A stretch of 7,628 nt of DNA, from contig CAZZIZ010000162.1 in NCBI GenBank assembly GCA_964654535.1, forward strand, positions 1 through 7,628. The letters run 5' to 3'. The notes below the pieces were generated by a model. The model saw nothing but the letters and a program-made list of their open reading frames with translations, did no database searches and had not been told where the DNA came from. Origin of the DNA: CAZZIZ01 sp964654535. GTDB lineage: Bacteria > Bacteroidota > Bacteroidia > Chitinophagales > UBA2359. Position 1 is the first letter of the stretch; each line of letters starts with the position of its first letter. Below are positions 1 to 7,280 of this stretch, one piece after another. The translations under genes were made by a program, and so were the position numbers.

Positions 1-901
1 ACTCTATCTCTGCTCGCAAGGTTTTTAGCGTCGGATCAGTTTCGTCCGTAGGCGCGACCGCAGAAAGTCTTTGTGCTTTGAATTGTTGTTTTGAAAGGAG
101 GGTGTAGTTAAAGAACTGTTGTTTGAATGCTACCCAATCGAGTCCAGTAATACTAGTCTCTTCTTCGAGCTCATCGCTCATTTCATTGAGGTATTCTATT
201 TCTTCAACTTCGCTGTAATAAATAGAGGTTTTATCTCTTTCGTTTTCAGTGTGCTTTTCTTGTTGGATGAGTTCGTGTTGCCAGTCCAATCTTAAAATGG
301 TGCCCTGCGGTAAAGAGTTTTCAAAACCGACCATTTTGAAATAGTAATCGACCATATAGTCGTCGTCTGGTTTGAGCGTATAGTTTTGCTCAACATACGC
401 GCCCTCTGCATTGCTTAGTCGATAGACGATTGAATTTTCAGTTTGCTCTGCAATACTGAAACTCATGTCTTGCGATTGAAAGTTTAGGTCGTTAACGAAG
501 TAGTTATAATTGAATCGATTATTTGGACCGTCCAATATGACTACTGGTTCGCCATCAGCAGTTTTATAATTTTTTATCTCAGCTTTGTAAACGCGACCTC
601 CCTTATTGCTAAAAGTCAATTTGACTTTATCATTTTCCAGAACAGTAAATGCCTCGGGAGCGTCGCTGTTGCTAAATGCTGATTTTACCTTTTCATTAGA
701 TTGAGGAACACTTTGTATCGTATTTGTTGGTGTTGAGTTTGCAGTTTCTGCTGTGGCCGGAGGCCTAGAAGAAGCTGGTGCTCCGTCTTGAACTTGCTCG
801 GTTGTTGTTTCTTCTGGAACCTCTTGGGGAGGATTTACTATGGGCATAAGGAACAATAAAAGCCCTATGAGTGCCAAGCCTATAAGTGGTTTGCGATCCA
901 T
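1..901 (-). CDS. yidC: Membrane protein insertase YidC, N-terminal half (partial)
   Basis: YidC inserts and folds inner-membrane proteins, alone or with the Sec translocon. The reading frame is open from ATG at 901 to the left edge, giving the first 300 residues of a protein usually about 600 long in this phylum. Seen: an N-terminal membrane segment at residues 5-22 (PLIGLALIGLLLFLMPIV), a Pro/Glu/Thr/Ser-rich linker to about residue 80, then the start of the periplasmic P1 domain with the characteristic stretch LENDKVKLTFSNKGGRV at 88-104. The five-helix insertase core lies outside the window. It is the last visible gene of the minus-strand cluster, 77 bases after pyrG. No frameshift was seen in the parts I translated. 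The identification rests on domain order and P1 similarity. Confidence 0.93.
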   Translation of the reverse strand, partial: MDRKPLIGLALIGLLLFLMPIVNPPQEVPEETTTEQVQDGAPASSRPPATAETANSTPTNTIQSVPQSNEKVKSAFSNSDAPEAFTVLENDKVKLTFSNKGGRVYKAEIKNYKTADGEPVVILDGPNNRFNYNYFVNDLNFQSQDMSFSIAEQTENSIVYRLSNAEGAYVEQNYTLKPDDDYMVDYYFKMVGFENSLPQGTILRLDWQHELIQQEKHTENERDKTSIYYSEVEEIEYLNEMSDELEEETSITGLDWVAFKQQFFNYTLLSKQQFKAQRLSAVAPTDETDPTLKTLRAEIE

Positions 902-926
902 TCCCTATTCTAAGTGATTTTGCTCT

Positions 927-979
927 AAAAAAGTGCCTTAAACAAAGGTTAAAAAAGCGCCAAAGTTAGTAATTAAGGC
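927..979 (-). terminator. Possible intrinsic terminator after pyrG
   Basis: On the minus strand, GCCTTAA (979 to 973) is perfectly complementary to TTAAGGC (941 to 935), and the second arm is followed by AC and six T (932 to 927). A stem followed by a U-tract just after the pyrG stop codon looks like a rho-independent terminator. Against this, the stem is only 7 bp with three GC pairs and the loop is 31 nt. It may instead be a chance palindrome in AT-rich DNA. Confidence 0.3.
961..968 (-). promoter_or_regulatory. Candidate Bacteroidota -7 box before yidC
   Basis: The minus strand reads TAACTTTG, an exact match to the TAnnTTTG element bound by the Bacteroidota primary sigma factor. It lies 59 bases before the yidC ATG. 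No TTG-like -33 element is found 19-21 bases upstream, so this is a half-match only. The same 8-mer occurs before pyrG. Confidence 0.3.
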
Positions 980-2616
980 TAAACGGCAGATTCTGCAGGA
1001 GCTTTTATGCCTTCCTTTTGAGAAACTGCAGCGAGAATGAGCTGTTTGAATAAGGGGTGAGGGTCTGTAACCCTGCTTTTTAGCTCTGGATGGAACTGAC
1101 AAGCTACGAAAAACGGGTGATTGGACAATTCTACTATTTCGACCAAACGCGTATCTGGGTTCACGCCAACCATTTTCATCCCTGAATTTTCGAATTGACT
1201 TAGGTACTTATTGTTGAACTCATAACGATGTCTGTGGCGCTCCCTAATGACGGGATTGCTGTCGTATAGCTCGTAGGCTATTGAGTCACGCGATAGTTCG
1301 CAGGCATAGGCGCCCAAGCGCATAGTTCCTCCTTTGCCTTTGACTTTTTTCTGCTCGCTCATCATATCGATAACCGGGTGCGGAGATTGCTCATCCATCT
1401 CTGTCGAGTTGGCTCCCTCTAAGCCGATCACGTTTCGGGCAAATTCAATGACCGCACATTGCATGCCCAAGCAAATTCCTAAAAATGGAATGTTGTTTTC
1501 TCGCACATATTTGATGGCAGCGATTTTTCCTTCTACGCCTCGACTTCCAAAACCGGGTGCAACCAATACGCCATTGAGAAAACCTAGTTTCTCCTTGGCA
1601 TTTTCATTATTAATCGTTTCGGATTGAATACTGATTACTTGAACTTTGCAATGGTTAATCGCTCCAGCGTGAATAAAAGATTCGTGAATCGATTTGTAGG
1701 CATCTTGTAATTCTACATACTTACCAACTAAACCAATTTTTACTGTTTTGGTTGGGTTTTTCAAATTATGCAGAAACGAACGCCATTCTTTTAGTTCTGG
1801 TCTTCCTTCGTTAGGAAGGTTTAGTTTTTTAAGAACAACGGTATCCAATTCTTCCTTTTCCATTAGCAATGGAACGTCGTAAATTGAATCGGCATCTATG
1901 GCTTCTATTACCGCTTCTTTTTTTACGTTACAAAACAGGGCAAGTTTCTGACGAATAGAAGGAGTTAACTTATGCTCTGTTCGACAGACCAAAACGTCAG
2001 GTTGCAGTCCCGAACGTTGTAATTCTTTTACTGAGTGTTGCGTCGGTTTTGTTTTTAACTCCGCAGCCGCTTTTAAGAAAGGCACCAAGGTTAGATGAAC
2101 ATTGAGGCAATCCTCTGTTGCGAGTTCCCACTTTAATTGTCTTACAGTTTCTATATAGGGCAGAGACTCAATATCTCCGACAGTGCCTCCGAGTTCCGTA
2201 ATGACAATATCGTAATCTCCAGTTTCACTAAGCAAAAGCATACGACGCTTTATCTCATTAGTGATATGGGGTATTATTTGAACTGTTTTACCGAGGTAAT
2301 CACCGCGTCTTTCTTTTTCAATAACTTTCTGATAGATTCTACCAGTAGTTACGTTATTGGCTTGCGAAGTATTTTGGCTTAGAAAGCGTTCGTAGTGACC
2401 AAGATCAAGGTCGGTCTCCGCACCATCTTCGGTTACATAGCACTCCCCGTGTTCATAGGGATTCATGGTGCCAGGATCAACGTTTATGTACGGGTCAAAC
2501 TTTTGGATAGTAACTCTGTAGCCCCGGCTTTGTAGGAGTTTTGCTAGGGAAGAAGCGAATATTCCCTTGCCTAATGATGAAGTAACACCGCCGGTTACAA
2601 AGATGTGTTTTGCCAT
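979..2616 (-). CDS. pyrG: CTP synthase (glutamine hydrolysing)
   Basis: This cytoplasmic enzyme converts UTP to CTP using ATP and ammonia released from glutamine, the last step of pyrimidine nucleotide synthesis. The 545-residue length is normal for the family. The N-terminal synthetase domain (about 1-270) has the P-loop GGVTSSLGKG (9-18), the QKFDPYINVDPGTMNP stretch (38-53), and probable Mg-binding Asp71 and Glu141 in ETDLDLGHYERF and TELGGTVGDIE. The C-terminal class I glutamine amidotransferase domain (about 290-530) has the nucleophile Cys382 in GICLGMQ and the His509/Glu511 pair in CQFHPE. All catalytic residues are present. ATG at 2616 gives the canonical MAKHIFVTGG start. No Shine-Dalgarno sequence is seen, which is usual for Bacteroidota. 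It sits 109 bases downstream of kdsB, whose product uses CTP. Confidence 0.98.
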   Translation of the reverse strand: MAKHIFVTGGVTSSLGKGIFASSLAKLLQSRGYRVTIQKFDPYINVDPGTMNPYEHGECYVTEDGAETDLDLGHYERFLSQNTSQANNVTTGRIYQKVIEKERRGDYLGKTVQIIPHITNEIKRRMLLLSETGDYDIVITELGGTVGDIESLPYIETVRQLKWELATEDCLNVHLTLVPFLKAAAELKTKPTQHSVKELQRSGLQPDVLVCRTEHKLTPSIRQKLALFCNVKKEAVIEAIDADSIYDVPLLMEKEELDTVVLKKLNLPNEGRPELKEWRSFLHNLKNPTKTVKIGLVGKYVELQDAYKSIHESFIHAGAINHCKVQVISIQSETINNENAKEKLGFLNGVLVAPGFGSRGVEGKIAAIKYVRENNIPFLGICLGMQCAVIEFARNVIGLEGANSTEMDEQSPHPVIDMMSEQKKVKGKGGTMRLGAYACELSRDSIAYELYDSNPVIRERHRHRYEFNNKYLSQFENSGMKMVGVNPDTRLVEIVELSNHPFFVACQFHPELKSRVTDPHPLFKQLILAAVSQKEGIKAPAESAV

Positions 2617-2639
2617 AACAGATTGGTCGTTATGGGTAA

Positions 2640-2647
2640 CAAAGTTA
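2640..2647 (-). promoter_or_regulatory. Candidate Bacteroidota -7 box before pyrG
   Basis: The minus strand reads TAACTTTG, an exact TAnnTTTG match ending 23 bases before the pyrG ATG. No clear -33 TTG element is found at 19-21 bases spacing (that position reads TCGT, CTCG or GCTC). If real, pyrG would have its own start site inside the cluster. The box is flanked by short inverted bases (TAAC AAA GTTA on the plus strand). Confidence 0.3.
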
Positions 2648-2670
2648 ACATGAATATCTAAGGGCGACGA

Positions 2671-2684
2671 GCCTAAAACTAGGC
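2671..2684. other. Small hairpin between kdsB and pyrG
   Basis: GCCTA (2671-2675) and TAGGC (2680-2684) form a perfect 5-bp inverted repeat around a 4-base loop. No T-run follows on either strand, so it is not a standard terminator. It lies 41 bases after the kdsB stop and could be a weak RNA processing or stabilising element, or chance. Confidence 0.25.
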
Positions 2685-2725
2685 AATTGTTGACTATTGG
2701 AAAACTATAAAGAGGACTCTAGTGC

Positions 2726-3466
2726 TTAACTCAAATTATTTGCCTCCATCCATTTTAAAATCTCATCGAGGTCTGCTGGCGTATCTACGGCGGGATTCTC
2801 AGCCTTGCTTAAAATGGAGTGAATGGAGTATCCGTTGTCTGTCCAACGCAGCTGCTCTAGTTTTTCTGAAAGTTCTGAAGGGCTTGGCTCTAGTGCACTT
2901 ATTTTCTCTAGGGTTTCAGGCCGAAAAGCGTACACACCAATGTGTTTGTAATATCTCTTATCGAGCTCTGGGTCAGCTGGGATGGGGCTTTGCCGACGAC
3001 TAAAGGAATGTACTCTGCCCGAATTATAAAGTACGGCCTTGACTTTACTCGGATTCGCTAAATCTTTTTCTTCATCAAAATGACGGACGGCTGTAGCGAT
3101 ATTGATTTTTTCATTTAGAAATAAATCGGTCAAATCTTCGAGCATTTCTAAGTCCACAAACGGCTCATCACCTTGCACGTTTACAATGACCTGACTTGAA
3201 GCAGCATATTTTTGATAAGCCTCTAAACAACGATCGGTTCCACTAGGATGTGTTTCCGCGGTCATAACCACTGGAGCCCCAATTCTTTTCGCTTCTAGTT
3301 GGATGCGCTCATCGTCCGTAGCGATAAGCACATCATTAAACACTTCGCTTTCTATAACGCGCTCGTACACGCGTTGTATCATTGTTTTTCCTGCAATATC
3401 CACCAGTGGTTTTCCAGGAAAACGAGTGGAGGCAAAACGGGCAGGAATTATAGCGAGCTTTTTCAA
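2726..3466 (-). CDS. kdsB: 3-deoxy-manno-octulosonate cytidylyltransferase (CMP-Kdo synthetase)
   Basis: KdsB activates Kdo with CTP to give CMP-Kdo, the donor for the inner core of lipopolysaccharide. It acts in the cytoplasm. The 246 residues match the usual length. Seen: the nucleotide-binding N-terminus IIPARFASTRFPGKPL (6-21), HPSGTDR (73-79), NVQGDEP (96-102) with metal-binding Asp100, HIGVYAF (175-181), and the C-terminal blocks KLEQLRWTDNGYSI (202-215) and VDTPADLD (227-234). The start is TTG at 3466. It is chosen because the next in-frame Met (residue 29) would delete the whole nucleotide-binding loop. The TTG begins one base after the nfeD stop (TAGATTG), which suggests translational coupling. 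pyrG, the CTP producer, follows downstream. Confidence 0.96.
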   Translation of the reverse strand: MKKLAIIPARFASTRFPGKPLVDIAGKTMIQRVYERVIESEVFNDVLIATDDERIQLEAKRIGAPVVMTAETHPSGTDRCLEAYQKYAASSQVIVNVQGDEPFVDLEMLEDLTDLFLNEKINIATAVRHFDEEKDLANPSKVKAVLYNSGRVHSFSRRQSPIPADPELDKRYYKHIGVYAFRPETLEKISALEPSPSELSEKLEQLRWTDNGYSIHSILSKAENPAVDTPADLDEILKWMEANNLS

Positions 3467-3467
3467 T

Positions 3468-4832
3468 CTAGGAAGTTGATCGAACTACAAAATAGTTGCC
3501 GCGGTAATCGATGATTTCTATTTCCGTTCCCTGCGTTATAAAATCACCTTGGGTGATGGCATCCAAACGGTCTACTCCTACATCTATTTTACCAGATATT
3601 TTCAAATCTGTGGCGGCGACGCCTTGCTTCCCAATTAACTCATTGCTCTTTTCTACGCCAGTGGTGTAACCCTCAGAAGAGAGCTGCTCTTCTTCCAAAA
3701 CCAGTTTCTTCATGTAAGATGAATTCAATAGATTTTTCCCGAAGAAATATAGGAGAACCAAGGAGGCTATGAAAGAGGTGGAAACAATGGTAAATGCCAT
3801 ATTTAGCTGTCCGGGTCTTGCATTGCTGAAGTCAAACATGTCATTTCCAACCAAACTGAGTACTAGGCCTCCAGTCATGCAGATCAATCCCGCAATTCCG
3901 GCCACCCCAAAACCGGGAATGACAAACAACTCCACCACAATGAGCAAGACCCCCACGGCAAAGAGTATAATCTCCCAGTTGGCCGCCAAGCCTTCCAAGT
4001 AGTTCGGCGCGAAATATAGAACAGCTGCGGTCATAGATGCCAGTAAAGGAAAACCGATACCAGGCGAGTGCATTTCAAAGTAGATACCCCAGAAAATTAC
4101 CATTAATAAAAACCCCGTGACTAGTGGTCGAGTCAAAAACTCAATCATATTGTCGGTGGTAGAAGGAACGTAAGTGTGAACATAACCGTCGGATACATTC
4201 AAATGATCTAATACTTCGTCCAAAGAGTTTAAGCGCGCCTCACAAAAATTATGACGAAGGGCTTCGTTGGTGGTAAGGGTTAAGAGTTTTCCTGAATCAA
4301 TAACGCCAGGAATATAGATAGACTCATCGACCATAGCTTCTGCCATAGTCGTGTCGCGCCCATTGACCTGCGCCACTGATTTCATTATGGCGCGCATATA
4401 GGACTGCATCTTTTCACTTGCTTTGCTACCATCTTGGAAGACCACGGTAGCGGCACCAATTCTCGCGTCGGAAGTCATGAAAATGCTATCGCAGGATAAA
4501 GAAATTAGTGCTCCCGCACTCGCTGCATTGTGGTTTATAAATGCGATGGAGGTCATATCATCTCTGCTCAACCTGCTGCTCAAAGAGTCCGCTATGGACA
4601 AAAGGCCGCCTGGCGTATTCAATTCTATAATAAAGAGTTCGGAGCCCTGTTCTAATGCTTCTTCGTGAGCATTATCGAACTTCCGAAGAGTGGATTCGAA
4701 GATTTCTTCATCTAGCTTAAGCACGTATGCTTTTCTGCTTTCAACCGTTGCTGGTGAAGCGTTTTGGGCTATAAGCTGGAAGCCCAATAAAAACTGGAAA
4801 GAAACGAGGATAGATGTGAATAAGATGTTCAT
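3468..4832 (-). CDS. NfeD-family protein with ClpP-class serine protease domain
   Basis: This is a long-form NfeD (454 residues), a membrane-bound protease linked to membrane-protein quality control and usually partnered with flotillin-like SPFH proteins. In order: a signal peptide (1-22, ending FQLIA), a SppA/ClpP-like protease domain (about 34-215), four or five membrane segments (roughly 236-252, 259-276, 286-305, 308-328, 345-365), and a C-terminal OB-fold NfeD domain (about 397-454). The likely catalytic dyad is Ser105 in NAASAGAL and Lys141 in SEKMQSYMR, by analogy with archaeal 1510-N. The oxyanion strand NTPGG (72-76) is also visible. ATG at 4832 is preferred over an in-frame TTG at 4856 because it puts the signal peptide at the N-terminus. 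No SPFH gene is adjacent in the window. Downstream kdsB begins one base after its stop. Confidence 0.92.
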   Translation of the reverse strand: MNILFTSILVSFQFLLGFQLIAQNASPATVESRKAYVLKLDEEIFESTLRKFDNAHEEALEQGSELFIIELNTPGGLLSIADSLSSRLSRDDMTSIAFINHNAASAGALISLSCDSIFMTSDARIGAATVVFQDGSKASEKMQSYMRAIMKSVAQVNGRDTTMAEAMVDESIYIPGVIDSGKLLTLTTNEALRHNFCEARLNSLDEVLDHLNVSDGYVHTYVPSTTDNMIEFLTRPLVTGFLLMVIFWGIYFEMHSPGIGFPLLASMTAAVLYFAPNYLEGLAANWEIILFAVGVLLIVVELFVIPGFGVAGIAGLICMTGGLVLSLVGNDMFDFSNARPGQLNMAFTIVSTSFIASLVLLYFFGKNLLNSSYMKKLVLEEEQLSSEGYTTGVEKSNELIGKQGVAATDLKISGKIDVGVDRLDAITQGDFITQGTEIEIIDYRGNYFVVRSTS

Positions 4833-4848
4833 TCTTTGGGTTTTATGT

Positions 4849-4881
4849 AATGGCAACGCCTACCACTATAACATAAATTTG
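4849..4881 (+). promoter_or_regulatory. Candidate promoter for the LysM gene
   Basis: TAAATTTG at 4874-4881 is an exact match to the Bacteroidota -7 box TAnnTTTG. Twenty-one bases upstream is AATG (4849-4852), a poor match to the -33 TTG/TTTG element. The box ends 48 bases before the ATG at 4930, a sensible leader length. It overlaps the candidate nfeD -7 box on the other strand by two bases. Confidence 0.45.
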
Positions 4882-4899
4882 GTCGTTAGTTCTCCCTAA
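4868..4899 (-). promoter_or_regulatory. Candidate promoter for the nfeD-kdsB-pyrG cluster
   Basis: On the minus strand TTAG (4899 to 4896) is followed after exactly 20 bases by TATGTTAT (4875 to 4868). This is a partial match (3 of 4 and 4 of 6 fixed positions) to the Bacteroidota pattern TTTG-N19-21-TAnnTTTG. The -7 part ends 35 bases before the ATG at 4832. The match is imperfect, but it is the best-placed candidate for this cluster. Confidence 0.33.
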
Positions 4900-4929
4900 G
4901 AGACACATTTTTTGCCCCAATTACTAATT

Positions 4930-6246
4930 ATGAAAGCGACGTTCTCATTTCTAGCCATCTTTCTCCTATTTTCTAGCACAATTTTCGCCCAAGATTACGG
5001 GACAAATTCGAATTCTTCTTTAGAAGTTGTTGAAATCCCTACCACAAAGCATAGAGTGAACAAGGGTGAAACGCTCTATGGCATCTCAAAGCAATACAAA
5101 GTTTCAGTAGATGATATTTTGGATTTGAATCCATTCATCGACCAAAACAAAATTGGTGTGGACGATATTCTGCTGATTCCGAGTATGATGGCAGGTAGCG
5201 AAAAGGTCGAAAGAACAGCTACTACGCACAATGCCGGTAGAAACTCTTCAGCCAAAGAAGGTCGCGAAATGCTGCCTTCAGAAAGTAGTTCTAAGGGATA
5301 TCGAGTAGAAAGTACTCCCGAGAGAAAGGGAAAAATCATTTCATTTCCTATTCCGAAAATCCCAAATACGGCAACGGCAAAAAGTACTTACATCGGAGAC
5401 ACGCCTCCAACGCATGTAGTACAAAGAGGTGAAACCTTAACTAGCATAGCGCGTTACTATGGGTTGGATATAAAAAGACTGCAGAAGATCAATATTATGG
5501 ATGAGTACGACGGTCTTAACTCCAATGATCTAATTTTCCTCAGAAATATGCACAGTCATTCACGTCAAACGATGTTGGCTGCACACCACGAAAAGACAGA
5601 GCTAGCGCGTAACCCACGCGCGAAAGAAGAAGCTATGATAGATAAGGTCGACTACACGAAGATGAAGCCAATCTTGCACACGGCGCAAATAGGAGAAACG
5701 CTATACAGTCTTTCCCAAACTTATAATCACTCCGTTACTAGTTTGAAAAAATGGAACAATTTACAAGGAGATGAACTCAGCAAAGGAGACGAGTTAATAA
5801 TTGGCTGGATGGTGCCTGGCAACGATAATTCCAGAACTGGAATGGTAACCGGAGCTGGAATGTCTCGAAGAATAAATGCAGAGAACATTGCAAATGAAAG
5901 AGTGATGTTCGACCAAATGAAAAAGTTTGAAGATAAGTTTAGCAGCCAAATGGCGAATAGTTACAACTCTGAGTTGAAAACTGGAAACTTTATCGGAACC
6001 TATATGAGAGGAAACGATGGCGACGATCAAAATTTATTCTGCCTGAGCAAAACCATTCCTCCAATGACCATAGTTTATTTGACTAATCCTATGAACGGTA
6101 AGTCTATCTATGTAAAAGTCATTTCAAATTTACCTGCGACCTCTGATAATGGAAATGCTGACATTAAGTTGACTCAAGCAGCAGTTAAAGAACTTGGAAT
6201 CTTAGACCGTAAATTCCAGTTGGAATATTCCTATTTCATCGAGTAA
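4930..6246 (+). CDS. Secreted triple-LysM protein with degenerate RlpA-like domain
   Basis: This is a predicted exported peptidoglycan-binding protein of 438 residues, probably involved in cell-wall organisation. Its exact role is unknown. Seen: a signal peptide with likely cleavage after Ala20 (STIFA/QDY), and three LysM repeats at about 41-84 (RVNKGETLYGIS), 162-204 (VVQRGETLTSIA) and 250-293 (TAQIGETLYSLS), separated by polar low-complexity linkers. The C-terminal double-psi beta-barrel region (about 352-438) contains TNPMNGKSIYVKVISNLP (385-402) and IKLTQAAVKELGILD. In catalytic RlpA this loop carries an Asp in the DRGP motif. Here it reads SNLP, so lytic transglycosylase activity is unlikely. 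ATG at 4930 is chosen over TTG at 4912 because it gives a standard signal peptide. The next gene starts 22 bases after its stop. Confidence 0.9.
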   Translation: MKATFSFLAIFLLFSSTIFAQDYGTNSNSSLEVVEIPTTKHRVNKGETLYGISKQYKVSVDDILDLNPFIDQNKIGVDDILLIPSMMAGSEKVERTATTHNAGRNSSAKEGREMLPSESSSKGYRVESTPERKGKIISFPIPKIPNTATAKSTYIGDTPPTHVVQRGETLTSIARYYGLDIKRLQKINIMDEYDGLNSNDLIFLRNMHSHSRQTMLAAHHEKTELARNPRAKEEAMIDKVDYTKMKPILHTAQIGETLYSLSQTYNHSVTSLKKWNNLQGDELSKGDELIIGWMVPGNDNSRTGMVTGAGMSRRINAENIANERVMFDQMKKFEDKFSSQMANSYNSELKTGNFIGTYMRGNDGDDQNLFCLSKTIPPMTIVYLTNPMNGKSIYVKVISNLPATSDNGNADIKLTQAAVKELGILDRKFQLEYSYFIE

Positions 6247-6268
6247 TCTTTCTAGCTTCATAAGCTGA

Positions 6269-7243
6269 ATGATATACAATAACATAATTGAGACGATCGG
6301 AAACACCCCTTTGGTCCGACTCAACAGACTTACCAAAGAGATTGATGCCGACGTAGTGGTAAAAGTCGAGTCTTTTAATCCCGGACACTCTATTAAAGAT
6401 CGTATGGCCATTAAGATGGTCGAAGATGCTGAGAAAGCCGGACTCCTTAAACCGGGAGGTACAATCGTAGAAGGCACTAGTGGCAATACCGGTATGGGTT
6501 TAGCCCTTGCGGCCATAGCAAAAGGTTATAAGTGCATTTTCACAACCACTGACAAGCAGTCCAAAGAAAAGATGGATATCCTAAGAGCAGTCGGTGCCGA
6601 GGTTATTGTTTGTCCCACCAATGTGGAGGCCGATGATCCACGTTCTTACTATATGAAAGCGCGTAGCATCGCTGCGGAAACCCCAAACGCTTACTATGTA
6701 AACCAATATGACAATCTTTCCAATCGTCAGGGACACTATGAAAGTACTGGGCCAGAAATTTGGAAACAAACCGAAGGAAAAATCACGCACTTCGTGGTTG
6801 GAGTTGGAACTGGTGGAACTATAAGTGGAACAGGAAAGTATTTAAAAGAGCAGAATCCAGATATTCAAATATTGGGAATTGACACCTACGGCTCTATGCT
6901 CAAGAAGTATCACGAAACTGGCGAGAAGGATATGAATGAGGTGTATCCGTACATCACAGAAGGAATAGGAGAAGATATTATTCCGCTCAACATAGACTTC
7001 GACGTTATCGATCACTTTGAAAAAGTTACCGATAAAGATGGTGCAATTTATACGAGACGCTTGGCGAGCGAGGAAGGAATTTTTTGCGGCTACTCCGCGG
7101 GTTCAGCCATAGCTGGAGTTTTGCAAATGAAAGATCGCTTTAAGAAAGGCGACTTGGTGGTTATCATTTTACACGACCACGGAAGTCGCTACATCGGTAA
7201 GTTGTACAACGACGACTGGATGAAGGAGAAGGGATTTCTCTAG
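6269..7243 (+). CDS. PLP-dependent cysteine synthase / cystathionine beta-synthase family enzyme
   Basis: This is a fold-type II PLP enzyme of sulfur amino acid metabolism, 324 residues, cytoplasmic. The PLP lysine is Lys43 in HSIKDRMA. The substrate-binding loop is EGTSGNTG (68-75), the phosphate loop GTGGT (180-184), and the pyridine-nitrogen serine Ser276 in CGYSAGS. Several stretches resemble cystathionine beta-synthase more than CysK: IAKGYKCIF, KMDILRAVGAEV, PTNVEADDP, and especially EGIGEDIIP (231-239), which parallels EGIGYDFIP in animal CBS. It lacks the heme-binding N-terminus and the regulatory CBS domains, as many bacterial forms do. It may make cystathionine from serine and homocysteine, or cysteine from O-acetylserine. 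Sequence alone does not decide. It starts with ATG, 22 bases after the LysM gene, so it is probably co-transcribed. Confidence 0.93.
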   Translation: MIYNNIIETIGNTPLVRLNRLTKEIDADVVVKVESFNPGHSIKDRMAIKMVEDAEKAGLLKPGGTIVEGTSGNTGMGLALAAIAKGYKCIFTTTDKQSKEKMDILRAVGAEVIVCPTNVEADDPRSYYMKARSIAAETPNAYYVNQYDNLSNRQGHYESTGPEIWKQTEGKITHFVVGVGTGGTISGTGKYLKEQNPDIQILGIDTYGSMLKKYHETGEKDMNEVYPYITEGIGEDIIPLNIDFDVIDHFEKVTDKDGAIYTRRLASEEGIFCGYSAGSAIAGVLQMKDRFKKGDLVVIILHDHGSRYIGKLYNDDWMKEKGFL

Positions 7244-7280
7244 ACAGATTAACAACCTTTTTTCGTTTTAAATTTTTTGG

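Noticed and set aside
4833..4856. Extended NfeD start at TTG 4856
   Set aside because: It adds eight mostly polar residues before a standard signal peptide. The internal ATG at 4832 is the simpler start.
1334..4899. Plus-strand open frames of 69-97 codons opposite pyrG, kdsB and nfeD
   Set aside because: They are antisense shadows of well-identified genes, with low-complexity products and no domain or upstream signal.
4912..4929. Extended LysM-protein start at TTG 4912
   Set aside because: It adds six residues before a typical short signal peptide N-region. ATG at 4930 fits better.
6254..6266. AGCTT-CAT-AAGCT inverted repeat between the LysM and PLP-enzyme genes
   Set aside because: The stem is 5 bp with no T-run and ends two bases before the next ATG. 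It is too weak to call a terminator or regulatory site.
5076..6790. Minus-strand open frames of 69-104 codons opposite the LysM and PLP-enzyme genes
   Set aside because: They are shadows of genes with clear motifs. One overlaps the LysM-PLP enzyme junction but shows no family features.
7244..7280. Possible terminator after the PLP-enzyme gene
   Set aside because: There are T-runs but no GC-rich stem immediately before them, so an intrinsic terminator is not supported.
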